64,000 bases of DNA, from assembly GCA_030063045.1 (NCBI GenBank), contig JAQSEB010000058.1, positions 1,302,001 to 1,366,000 of the forward strand. The letters run 5' to 3'. The notes beneath the pieces were generated by a model. The model saw only the letters and a list, made by a program, of their open reading frames with translations, was not told where the DNA came from and made no database searches. The translations under genes and the position numbers were made by a program. How positions within the stretch are numbered: the first letter of the stretch is position 1; each line of letters starts with the position of its first letter. This document shows positions 36,201 through 45,989 of this stretch, piece after piece. The stretch is from Pratylenchus scribneri. Lineage: Eukaryota; Nematoda; Chromadorea; Rhabditida; Pratylenchidae.

Positions 36201-37924
36201 CATTTAAATTTAGCTATTCTCAACGGAGGATTGGAAATTCGTGCCAAATGCCGATTTTGAATTTGAGGAATTTGAAACGGTCACTTGCTGCGAAGAAGTG
36301 TTACTCACTTCCGAATCAACAGGTCCAACAGAAATTAGATAAAATAAAATATTCAAAAATAATATAAATTTCAGTTTCCGGTGTGAAAAATTATTTGGCC
36401 CTGGGAACGGCACTGAATTATGGAGATGAAGTTTATGTGCGAGGCCGGGTCATTCTGTTCGAGCTGATCGAAGTGGTGCCGGAAGAGGGAATGCCAACCA
36501 CACGGCATCGACTCAAATCCATTTATGATAAAGAACAAAAGGGACCAGTGACAAGTTTATGCGCAATCAACGGATTTTTGTTGACGGGAATGGGCCAAAA
36601 GGTTGACAATTTTTAAATTATCGATTTTATTGATTTTTCCATAAATTTTGCCAGATTTTTATTTGGCAATTTCGGGACAATCAATTGCACGGAGTCTCAT
36701 TTTTGGATATGCATTTTTACGTCCATCATATGGTCGCATTTCGGGAATTTGCTTTGGCCTGCGATTTGTACCGATCCGTTTCCCTCATTCGATATCAAGT
36801 AAAGAAAAACATTTAAAAATGCCAAAATAAATCGATAAATTTGAAGGAAGAATTCAAAGCACTTTCGCTGGTCTCGCGCGATCTTCGGCCCACGGCCCCG
36901 CCTCCAATGACTGCCAGTTTCCTCGCCGACCATAAACAATTGGGATTTATGCTCACCGATGAGCTGGCCAATGTCACCCTTTTCAATTATTTACCCGAAA
37001 TGAAAGAATCAATTGGAGGCGAACGGCTGATCATCCGGGCGGCATTGAACATTGGCTCAATGATTAATTCCATTGTCCGAATCAAATCGCACACTTCCGA
37101 ATGTTTTGTGGACGGAGAATATCAAAAGGGCACGCATATTTGCTTTTTTGCCACTTTGGATGGATCATTCGGATTTGTGCGGCCGTTGAATGAGAAAGTT
37201 TTTCGGCGGCTACATATGCTTCAACAGGTTTAATTTTTTAAGGATATAAATATTTAATTTGCCGAAAAAATATTGAAAATGTCGAAAGTTTTTAATGGTT
37301 CAATGGTTTGTTCTAGACTCTTGAACCTTATACTAAATCGATAGATCTGGTCAAGAATAATACACATTGAATGGTATATAATTTGTCATAGTTTGTTCAG
37401 AACTCATCAGCAGTATTGAGGAGTATTTAAACCGGTTGAACCGGTTTTCGTTTTTTGGTTCAAAACTATTTTGGCATTAGATTTATCCAAGCCAAATTAT
37501 TAGCAAAGGAAAAGGATCAAGATCTATCGATTAAATATAAGGTTTGGGTGTCTAGGACAAACTATAACCATTGAATCATTACAATTTTTCGACATTTAAA
37601 AAATTTTTTTCTGAGAAGCAAATTAAACACTAAATTTTTAATCTATGAATAATTAAATCCCCTATCCTCTCGAAGGTGATGAATATGCATGTACCGCAAC
37701 CGGCTGGACTGAACCCGCGTGGCTCCCGAACGGCTCGACCCCAAAAGACGGGCACAAATCAACAAATCAGTGCGGCCAAAAACATTGTTGATGGACTTTT
37801 GGTCAGCCAATATTTGCATTTGAGCACACAAGAGAAGACGGATTTATCAAGGAAATTGGGCACCAGTCGATACCAAATATTGGATGATTTGACGGAATTG
37901 AGCAGAATTGTTACTCATTATTAA
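30280..37924 (+). CDS. cpsf-1: Cleavage and polyadenylation specificity factor subunit 1 (CPSF160)
   Basis: A gene of about twenty or more exons, from [20 protein letters not shown] to ...[13 protein letters not shown]. Diagnostic segments include [22 protein letters not shown] (31.6 kb), [22 protein letters not shown] (32.95 kb), the exon near 36.65-36.80 kb ([15 protein letters not shown]...[10 protein letters not shown]) continuing into [15 protein letters not shown], and AGLNPRGSR...[19 protein letters not shown] at the C-terminus. CPSF1 is the large beta-propeller scaffold of the mRNA 3'-end processing complex and supports AAUAAA recognition. An acidic stretch (about 34.2-34.35 kb) lies in the middle, as in other animals. 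Several introns carry insertions: a tRNA-like element (31.3 kb) and two related inverted-repeat elements (34.55 and 37.28 kb). I did not resolve every exon edge. Confidence 0.95.
31295..31352 (+). pseudogene. tRNA-like fragment in a CPSF1 intron
   Basis: A perfect B-box (GGTTCGAATCC, 31331-31341) lies in a T-arm context, preceded by a short hairpin with TTTTGCAAAA, which would place UGC in an alanine-type loop. No convincing A-box or paired acceptor stem is visible. Confidence 0.3.
34530..34812. mobile_element. MITE-like inverted-repeat element, copy 1 (CPSF1 intron)
   Basis: The intron insert shares ATTTAAACCGGTT, a TTTTTGGTT(T/C)AAAACTA block, ATCGATT and the end CATTGCAATTTTTCGGCATTT with the copy at 37275-37600. 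Its ends are weakly inverted (AATGGTAATGG near the left, its partner near the right). It is more decayed than copy 2. Confidence 0.55.
37275..37600. mobile_element. MITE-like inverted-repeat element, copy 2 (CPSF1 intron)
   Basis: The left end (ATGTCGAAAGTTTTTAATGG then TTCAATGGTTTGTTCTAGAC) is the inverted match of the right end (GTCTAGGACAAACTATAACC, ATTGAATCATTACAATTTTT, CGACAT), giving terminal inverted repeats of about 45 nt. The interior has ATTTAAACCGGTTGAACCGG. It has no coding capacity. Superfamily is unclear because I cannot define a clean target duplication. Confidence 0.65.
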
Positions 37925-38532
37925 ATTTTATTTATTTAACATCTTTCCATATTTATTGTATTAATGGCTTTTTGTGCCGAGAATAATAATTTAAAATTTA
38001 ATCGAATTATTTTATGTCCATATTTCGGACTTTTCAAAAAGAATTATCCAAACCAATTTTTGACAATCACGATCCTAAGAATATTAAACCAATGATGATG
38101 ATAGAAAACCCTTTAAAACTATTTCCAAAACCAAATTTGCAAAACATGGTTTAATTAAAATTTTTTAAAAAGTATTTTCGGACAAATAATTAAGAGCGAA
38201 AGCTATATTCAATGAATGATAAAATTGTGGAGGAAGCAATGATCAGTCAACAGGAAAAGGATTTTAAACCCTGATATCCCACCAAGGGAGCAGTAAACCG
38301 CCGCCGGAGAAAGAAAAAATGTGAACACCTTTGAATAAAATTGTGTGGAACATTAAAAAATGTACACAATTCAATAATCAATTCTTTATTCAATTCTAAA
38401 GTCTAAAATCTAAACAAACATTGATGAGATCACAATCACAAAATAAAAGGAATATCTTTTCTAAAAAATATTTGGAGAATAAATCAAAGCTCATCATTTA
38501 AATTTGTTTTCATTCCCTCTTCACATTTGTGT
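37925..38532. other. Convergent intergenic region (CPSF1 and PI synthase 3' ends)
   Basis: AT-rich 3' UTR sequence of both genes, with AATAAA-type signals. No gene or repeat recognised. Confidence 0.5.
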
Positions 38533-39315
38533 TCATCGCTTTCGGTGGTTTTGTTTGGCCAAATCGAGTTCAGCAATTGTTTGAGAGGCCGTTGCCAAAT
38601 GGACCAAACTGATTGCGGATTTAAGAGCCGCAATTGGGAAAGCCAAAAGTGCCAAAAGATAAGTAAAGCTGATGAAGTAGAGGCTTGGTCCAGGCCAAAA
38701 ATGAGCCAAATATAAAAGTCCATAAAATGCTTCATTTCCAAAACACATGAAAAAGAGGAATGGCCTAAAATAAGATTAATTAGAACATTTTTTGGAATAC
38801 TTTTTGGCTTACTTTGATGTATAATAGTAATTCAATATTGGATTTTTGGATTGTTTGTGGGTCTTGATCTCATGGCCATCGCCCGAAATGACAGTTGCAT
38901 GTAGATGAAGCCAATGGGAAGCAATATCACTAAAATTAATTGAAAATAATAATTTTTGAATATTTTAAGACTTACAGAACAGCAACAAATTGGAAGAAGT
39001 AGAAATAGGTTGGATAGAACATGCAAAGGACCATAAGTAGACCAAGAAATGCACAACGATCAGTGAGTTGGTCCAGCATGGCGCCAAAAAGAGTTTCTTC
39101 AATTGAATTATCAGTTTTGAAATTAAATTAATAAAACCTTGTTTGTATTTTCTTGCTAAGAATCCATCAAAAGCGTCGAGAAAAGCGCTGATAAAATAAT
39201 AGGATGAAGCTTGGAATGGTTTTGTTGTCATTGTAAAGAAGGAAAGGAATGCCAACAGGATACGTGCATAGCCCAAAATGTTTGGATAATAGAAGAACAC
39301 TGGATTTGGATTCAT
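38533..39315 (-). CDS. pisy-1: CDP-diacylglycerol--inositol 3-phosphatidyltransferase (PI synthase)
   Basis: Four minus-strand exons (39315-39138, 39096-38976, 38929-38813, 38764-38533) give 215 aa, the normal size. The CDP-alcohol phosphatidyltransferase motif is intact: DAFDGFLAR then FGAMLDQLTD, providing the metal-binding aspartates. LDIASHWLHLH and YYYTSKPFLFFMCFGNEAFYGLLYL match animal PI synthase closely, and several hydrophobic segments form the membrane bundle. It makes phosphatidylinositol from CDP-diacylglycerol and inositol in the ER. I chose the start MNPNPVFFYYPN because a TTTAG acceptor lies 13 nt upstream of it; a longer in-frame start at 39363 is possible. Confidence 0.95.
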
Positions 39316-39911
39316 TCTTATTCTTATTCTAAAGATAGTTAAAGAATACATTTTTGTAACCATTTTTATTCTAAAGATAAAGAATAAATTTTATATTAGA
39401 TATTCCGTTTTTACATATAATTTAATAAATAAGCGGCTTAAGCTTTATTGATTTTTGATTAGTGGTTCATGTTATGTTATGCTAATGCTAAAATGTAATT
39501 TGTGTTTGCTCTCACCGGAAAATTCTTTTTTTAAACCTACTTATTTTTGTTAGTTTATTGTTTTTGTTTATAAATTTATGTTTTTATAGTTTTAAAAAGG
39601 TTCCCAACATGCTAAATCCAAAATCATCAATTGGTTTTTCGGTTTAATCTTTAATCCACCCCCGTTAAATAGCGAATAGCCGGCCGCCGGCCGAAAAGCG
39701 AAAACCAGTATGGATAAAAAGTCATTTTTCCATAATTATATTGGCATTTTGTTATATTTAATACAGAAAGAAACAGAATTCTAAAAAATCAATAATTTTT
39801 TTCCAGAATCCGGGATCATCATTATTCAGATTCTTAGAATTATATATGCGGTTTAATTCAACGAAAAATGAATAAAAACATTTATGTTTATGTGAATTTT
39901 TCAGGAATCCA
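39316..39911. promoter_or_regulatory. Divergent intergenic region (PI synthase / EGF-domain gene)
   Basis: A shared upstream region for two divergently transcribed genes. It has a GC-rich patch with CGGCCGCCGGCCG at 39680-39692 in otherwise AT-rich DNA, and ends with a strong acceptor (TTTTTCAG, 39896-39903) before the next start. No gene seen. Confidence 0.4.
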
Positions 39912-42900
39912 ATGAAGCTTTTATTCTTATTAATTATTCTGTTTTTGTCGCTACTAAAGAATTGTATTGTCGCAGAGAATGGAGAACAACAAATATCGCA
40001 AACTACGATGAATGCTACTCCGAAAGATGGGTCAGACGACGATAACGAAGAAGATGATGAACCCAATTTGACAATTTTTGATGCAAATTTCACTGCAACT
40101 TTGGATAAGTAAGTCAAATAAATTCGGCATATTTTTTCAAAGAAAATTCCATCTTTTTCAGGTCATTTGAAAGCCTCAACATTTTTCAAGCTCGTTCATT
40201 GCTTTCGAAACTCGGCAAAATTGCTCTGTTCCTACGGCTTTATCGCACTTGGGCCTATTCACCGGCTACTGGTAAACATTTCATTCCTCAATAATTTTCA
40301 ATTATTTCATTTATTAGGGCATCGTGGCTTCAATCGTTATTTCCCGCAGCCATCCGTTCCATTTCATCGACAAATTTATTCGAATTGTTCGACGCCGAAT
40401 TCGACCGAATTTATGGTTCGATTTCCTTTATTATTAGTCAATTAATATTCCCCCCAAAATAGGCTTGCGTGAATTTAATTTTTGCGGATATTCAACAAAG
40501 GGCCCTTTTCATGTTTCCATTGAAGGACCAAAAAATGGATGAGGAATTTTATCAAATTGAGTGAGTTCATTTTTGGAATTTAAATTTAATTTTATAATAT
40601 TTTAGGGAATTGGACTTCAATCGGCGCATTTCCAACACAAAATTCAAGTAAAAATATTTAATTAATTTTAATTAATTTCCTTTTAGTTTCGACATGTCTG
40701 CCTCATATTTGTTTTGTTTCCTCACTAAAACTCGTCTGAGTATTTTGGAACGACTTCCATTTTGTGGTTACGGATCCGAACCATATCAAAATCAACAGGT
40801 ACAATATTTTTGTTATAATTTATTTTTTTTTTAATAATTTTTAGTGGCCGGCCAGTCCATTTCGACAATTTTCGGAATCGCCGGAATTATGGCCAAATCA
40901 AAATGGGACAAATTCGACGGACCAATTGGATCCAATCGACGACATTTGGAACCAACTCGAATTCCAATGCGCCGATATCAGGTCAGAAAAAAGGAGGATC
41001 GTTTATTTTTTTTATTTAACTATGCCAAAAATATTCATTATTAATTTTTACCGAAAATAGCACATAAAAACACAAAATTTTATTGAATTTTTTCAGTTTT
41101 TGTCCGGATCCTTGCTGTGGGCGAATTAATAGTACTCGCTTCTTCAATGCATCCAAAACATCGACAGAGACTGACGGATGGTGTCCGGCATCACCTTGTT
41201 CCTCATTGGTAAATGAATTTGGGTGGGAAAATTCGAAAAATAAAAATACTTTGAAAAAAAATTAGAAAATTTTTTGACTTTTTTTAAAATTATTACTGAA
41301 CATTTTCTTTTGATGAATTTGCCCTTGAATATTGTTATTTTTGCAGAATGTTCGTCATTTGTATAGTGAAATTGTGCACAGTCATTTGGAGGAAAAGAAA
41401 AAATTGGAAGATGCCAAAAATAAAAGCCGAAATGAAAATGAGGAAGGAAGTGGCAATAATAAAAATGGGACGAATGTCGAAGAGAAGAATATTCATGAGG
41501 GAAACGCCGCCGTCAATACCCATTATTGCTGTGAGTTTAAAAATTTTAGTTCTTAAAATAAATTTTCGCAAATAGAAATAATTGTTTTAAAAATTGATTT
41601 TCTCCTTGAAATAGTTTATTGCTCTCTAACTAAGATCGTATTTTGCCGAAATTGGTTGAATTGTTACGATTATTATTAAATGAAGGGATTGTGGAGATGC
41701 ATTTGCATGATGATGAAAGAGAGGAATTTAGATTTACATTAATTGACCATATCATCATTTCCTTAAATAATGAATATTTTTACTATATGATTATGAATAT
41801 TTATTATTTAATTCACCGTATTATTATTATCGATTTTATGTTGTAGAGTAAAATAAAAAAAGATATTTAATTTGAATTTTACCTTCATATTAAAAATTAC
41901 AATTAATTTTGGCCTTTTAGTTCCTTTAAAAATAATTACCGAAAAATTTTATCGAATTATTTTTTTTTATTTTTTTGCAGATTTGGAGGAGGCCTTCAAC
42001 GATGATTTCTTGGGCATCATGGTATGTGGAACCAATCAAAAAATAGAATCATTTTAATTTTTGCAGGAAAATCTTTGGAATTTGACCTGTGCCTGTCCAT
42101 TTCCGGATGACAAACACAAAATTGACCGGACAAAAATTTACCGATTCGATGTGAGGGAATGCGTGGATTTGGACGAGTGCATTTATGCGGAATGTGAAAG
42201 TGGGTGAATTTGCATTCAAAATATTAAATTTTTATAAATTAAAATTAATTTTAAAAATATTAGAAATTTTTGGCAAGCTTTTTTCTCCGGTCCATTTTCC
42301 ACTAAATTTGTTGGATATTACAATTTACCGGGGGGATTAATGTTAATGGACAAAATCACGGGGACAAATCACCTCTCTATTTTGACATTTTTTTTCGGAA
42401 ATGATTGATGGGACACAGAGAACGATGAAAAGATATCTTACTTAGTTTATATCCTGATCCCCTTAGTAATTTGTAATCTCTTGTAACATCCAAAATCAGT
42501 ATTATCCCCTCAAATCCATCATTTATCCAGTCGAATTGGCTTCTCCAATCATTTTTTCTGAATTTCCCTATTTTTATCGAAAATAGCCTCAAAAAATGCT
42601 TCTTATACCCTTTCATTGGCTCTTTTTGACGGCGCCGACTGACACCATCGTGACAAGACAATCATCCCCTTTCCCTCAACCACCCTCATCTCATCATCCT
42701 CTGCCCTAAGGGCCCATTTTTGATGTACTCAACAATGGCCTTCCCTTGGCCATTCCTCAACATTTTCCCTCGGGTACATTTTCCACATGTCCTCACAATC
42801 AGGAAGACCATTGGTCATTTTGTGAGGGTGGAGGAATTTTTTTCGGAATCATTGGAATGAAAATTAATGAATTTGCTGGGAAATAGATTTGGGCCTAAAA

Positions 42901-44775
42901 ATGGTCCAATTGGTGGTACCTTACTTCATCATTGGGCGAATTCCTCAATTTTACCTTTAGGGCAAATTCCTTTCCTAGTCCACAATTTTCAAGTGATTTT
43001 TTGGACTATTATAAACAGATGGAATTTTGCAAAAAAAAATAAAAAATGCCATAAAAAATGCAGAAAATAATAATCATTTTTTTGTAATAATTTTTATTTG
43101 AATTCTTTAAAAGACCAAATTTCTACCGCGGTTGACAAAAAATGGAAATATTTTCCCACGTTTCTTTACATTTCTTTTGCTGATTCCAAAATAAATTCAT
43201 TTCCGAAGGAAAAGGAAGGAAAATTTTGAAGGAATTTCCAAATTCAAGACCGACCACCCACTTCCCATGAATTTGACCACAAATTAATTTTTGCTCTCTC
43301 CCACCATTTTTTCGTGCATTTTGGTTTATGACGGGACAACGGGACAATTTTCCTCAATTTACAAAAATGCAAAATTGAAATTCAATCTGATAATGAAAGG
43401 AAATCTAATGTGTTCCCAGGAAAAATGACGAAATTTACACATTCTCCGGATATTCCAATTTTTCGCCGAAAATTAAAGAAATTTCACACAAATTCTCACC
43501 AAAATACATTTAATTTTCTGCATCCCCCAATTTTTTGTCCTTTTTTACAGTTTAACGTGAAAATTTTAATACCAAATCCGTAGTAGGTGTTCCTTAAAAT
43601 CCCTTGAGATTCTTATCCCACATCTTTGCACTTTGTCTAAAGTCCAATGTTTTCATTCCAACGCAAAAAAATGCCTAAAATGTTGTCAATCAAAAAGGGA
43701 AGAACCCCCTCCAGAATATGTATCAATTTCTATTGTCCAAAAGTTCAAAAAGTTGAACTTTTAAAAAATGGCCTTTAAATATTTCCATCAAAAAAGTTTT
43801 TAATTCTATTTTCTATTATTTTGATATTTTTTAAGGCCATAAATTTTATGTCCAATAGAAGCTAAAATTTTCAATAAAAATACCTTAAGTCCAGGCACGT
43901 ATCCAATCCAGGATTTTCGGATGGGGGGGGGGGGGGGCACGGGGCACCCATGTAAAAAATTTCTAGGCGGGGTACGCATGTAAAAAAATTTGCCAAAGTA
44001 AAAATTTTAGAACAAAAATTGGCCCCGCAGGGTAAAATTTTGGCCAAAAATGGCTCCGCAGGGTAAAATTTTGGTCAAAAATGGCTCCGCAGGGTAAAAT
44101 TTTGGTCAAAAATGGCTCCGCAGGGTAAAATTTTGGTCAAAAATGGCTCCGCAGGGTAAAATTTTGGTCAAAAATGGCTCCGCAGGGTAAAATTTTGGTC
44201 AAAAATGGCTCCGCAGGGTAAAATTTTGGTCAAAAATGGCTCCGCAGGGTAAAATTTTGGTCAAAAATGGCTCCGCAGGGTAAAATTTTGGTCAAAAATG
44301 GCTCCGCAGGGTAAAATTTTGGTCAAAAATGGCTCCGCAGGGTAAAATTTTGGTCAAAAATGGCCCCGCAGGGTAAAATTTTGGTCAAAAATGGCCGCGC
44401 AGCGAAAAATTTTGACCAATTTTGGACTACAGAAGGGTCCCCCCTTTACTTTTTTTTTCTTCCACTTCCCCCAATGGGGGGGGGGGGGGGGGGGGTACGT
44501 ACCCCGTGTACCCCCCCCCCTAAATACGTGCCTGCTTAAGTCCCTGAAAAATTCCTAACCTTGAAAAAATTTTTCCTATTTAAATTAAAAATTATTTAAA
44601 ATTTCCTCACAAATTTTCAGAGGGCAAACAATGCGTGAACCAAGCGGACGGTGCCGGCTACCGTTGTGAATGCCCAGTGGGCCAATATCGTGAGGACTCG
44701 AAACCGGACAGTGCCTGCCGTCGAACACCATTGAAGGACGGCCATTTTCCATCAAATTTGCTTAAGTGGGAATAG
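39912..44775 (+). CDS. Secreted protein with C-terminal calcium-binding EGF domain, otherwise unrecognised
   Basis: Twelve exons (39912-40108, 40162-40271, 40318-40415, 40463-40560, 40606-40647, 40687-40798, 40845-40981, 41097-41208, 41347-41530, 41981-42021, 42067-42199, 44621-44775) chain in phase to 472 aa. A clear signal peptide (MKLLFLLIILFLSLLKNCIVA) is followed by an acidic stretch, then a cysteine-containing region with N-glycosylation sites (NCSTPNST, NGTNST), a cysteine cluster (FCPDPCCG...WCPASPCSS) and a Lys/Glu/Asn-rich linker. The last two exons form a cbEGF domain: DLDEC, C...C, CVNQADGAGYRCEC. The 2.4-kb last intron contains a hAT-type insertion. It is probably an extracellular-matrix or signalling protein, but I cannot name the family. 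The acceptor at 39896-39903 suggests trans-splicing. Confidence 0.75.
41635..41846 (+). other. Possible alternative (terminal) exon of the EGF-domain gene
   Basis: After an acceptor-like CTAAG at 41630-41634 an open frame continues in the right phase from the exon ending at 41530 and reads RILPKLVELLRLLLNEGIV..., a leucine-rich helical stretch, to a stop at 41846. It may be an alternative last exon that would give an isoform without the EGF domain, or chance. Confidence 0.25.
43892..44534. mobile_element. hAT-type non-autonomous DNA transposon
   Basis: Exact terminal inverted repeats CAGGCACGTAT (43892-43902) and ATACGTGCCTG (44524-44534) are flanked by an identical 8-bp direct repeat CTTAAGTC (43884-43891 and 44535-44542). 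An 8-bp target duplication and CAGG termini are hallmarks of the hAT superfamily. Both ends then run into G/C homopolymers (G15 near 43923; about 20 G near 44476 and 10 C near 44511). There is no transposase; the interior is a 30-nt minisatellite. It sits in the last intron of the EGF-domain gene. Confidence 0.9.
44022..44395 (+). repeat. 30-nt minisatellite inside the hAT-type element
   Basis: About 12 nearly identical tandem copies of a 30-nt unit (AAAATGGCTCCGCAGGGTAA plus AATTTTGGTC). The first and last copies differ (GGCCCCGCAG, GGCCGCGCAG), so central units were homogenised or expanded recently. Confidence 0.95.
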
Positions 44776-45923
44776 AAAAGAGGTGGGACAAAATTACAAA
44801 AACAAAATGAACAATTGAAAGTATACAATTAAATTTAATCCTTTTCCCATTAAATTATATTTTTGTTTTTTTTCCCGCATTTTCCCTTTCCATTTTCCGC
44901 ATCTTCCATTCCTTTTTTCCTTCCATATCAAATTGTTTTTTTTTCAATAAATTTGAGGCAACATTTTTAAAAATTTAATTTTAGTCTAATCCAATTACCA
45001 ACATTTTCCCCATTTACTTATATTAACACCAGCACCAGCAGATTTATATTCAATTCCCAAAATTCTTTTTAAAAATATGCAGTCAAAATTCGGTCCAATT
45101 CATCCAAAGAGCCAATAAAATTTCACTTATTATTAGCTAATTAATAAACAAATTTGAAAATATGTTCCGAGTCCGTTGCCACTTCCCAACTTTACCTCAA
45201 TCCCACATTTCAAAAAAATCTGAAATAAAAAAAAGCAAAACAATTCCTCAATCCCAATTCAAAATGCAAAGAATGCATTTCTTCCAACCTCAATACTATG
45301 GATTGTTGCCAATGAAACGTTCCTTCCTTCCCTTTAATAATTGCAAAAATGGCCAACAACCTTTTTTCACGGGACTCAATCAAAATTGGTGCTAAATAGA
45401 TGTAAAATTGTTGGCATTTGCGCACAAAACACACTTCCCTCTATTTTTATCCCAAAAATAGGATGATCAGAAAAGGGCATTGGGCCAATTTGAATGGGCG
45501 AACACATTTTTAATTTCCGTTTCCTCCCCAATTTTGGTCCCAATTTATTACCATCACTTATTCACAAATGAATAATTACAAAAAAGGTCCCCTCCTCTTT
45601 ATTCACAAATGGCATTTAACAGCGATTTCGCGCGCACGGGTAGTACCCAAAGGCACCTAAAATGAGGCAACACAATTGAGGGCTAATTGATGGCAATTTT
45701 GGGAAAAATCCTTGGCAATCGGGCGGGGCCGAACATCAATAGAGTGTGGGAGGCCAAAATTAATTCGCGCCGATGGCTTCCGCTCTATAAATAAGGTTTC
45801 CCTGTCTTAATGTCCTCCCTCTAGCAAAATCCTCCATCATATTCAATTTTGGTTATTTTCCATCCATGTTTTATTGCTGAAAATCCATCTCTACATAAAT
45901 ATTATTATTATTCCTTACTAAAA
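44776..45923. promoter_or_regulatory. Intergenic region with TATA promoter at 45.79 kb
   Basis: After the EGF gene's AT-rich 3' UTR comes a GC-richer block (45610-45830) containing TATAAATA at 45786-45793. The candidate first coding exon starts 130 nt further on. The position and composition fit an RNA polymerase II core promoter on the + strand. Confidence 0.45.
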
Positions 45924-45989
45924 ATGCCAAAAATTGACACCAATTCCAATGCCACCAAAAGCCGGGCGAGTCCAAAATTTAATGCCTTT
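45924..45989 (+). CDS. Candidate first exon of a large + strand gene
   Basis: ATG followed by 22 codons (MPKIDTNSNATKSRASPKF...) and a consensus GTAAGT donor at 45990. It lies 130 nt after a TATA box. No next exon is certain. It could be one of several alternative first exons of the gene whose later exons are at 60.8-63.2 kb. Confidence 0.35.

Noticed and set aside
42377..42661. 94-codon antisense frame in the last intron of the EGF gene
   Set aside because: No motif, no splice context, and it overlaps plain intronic sequence.
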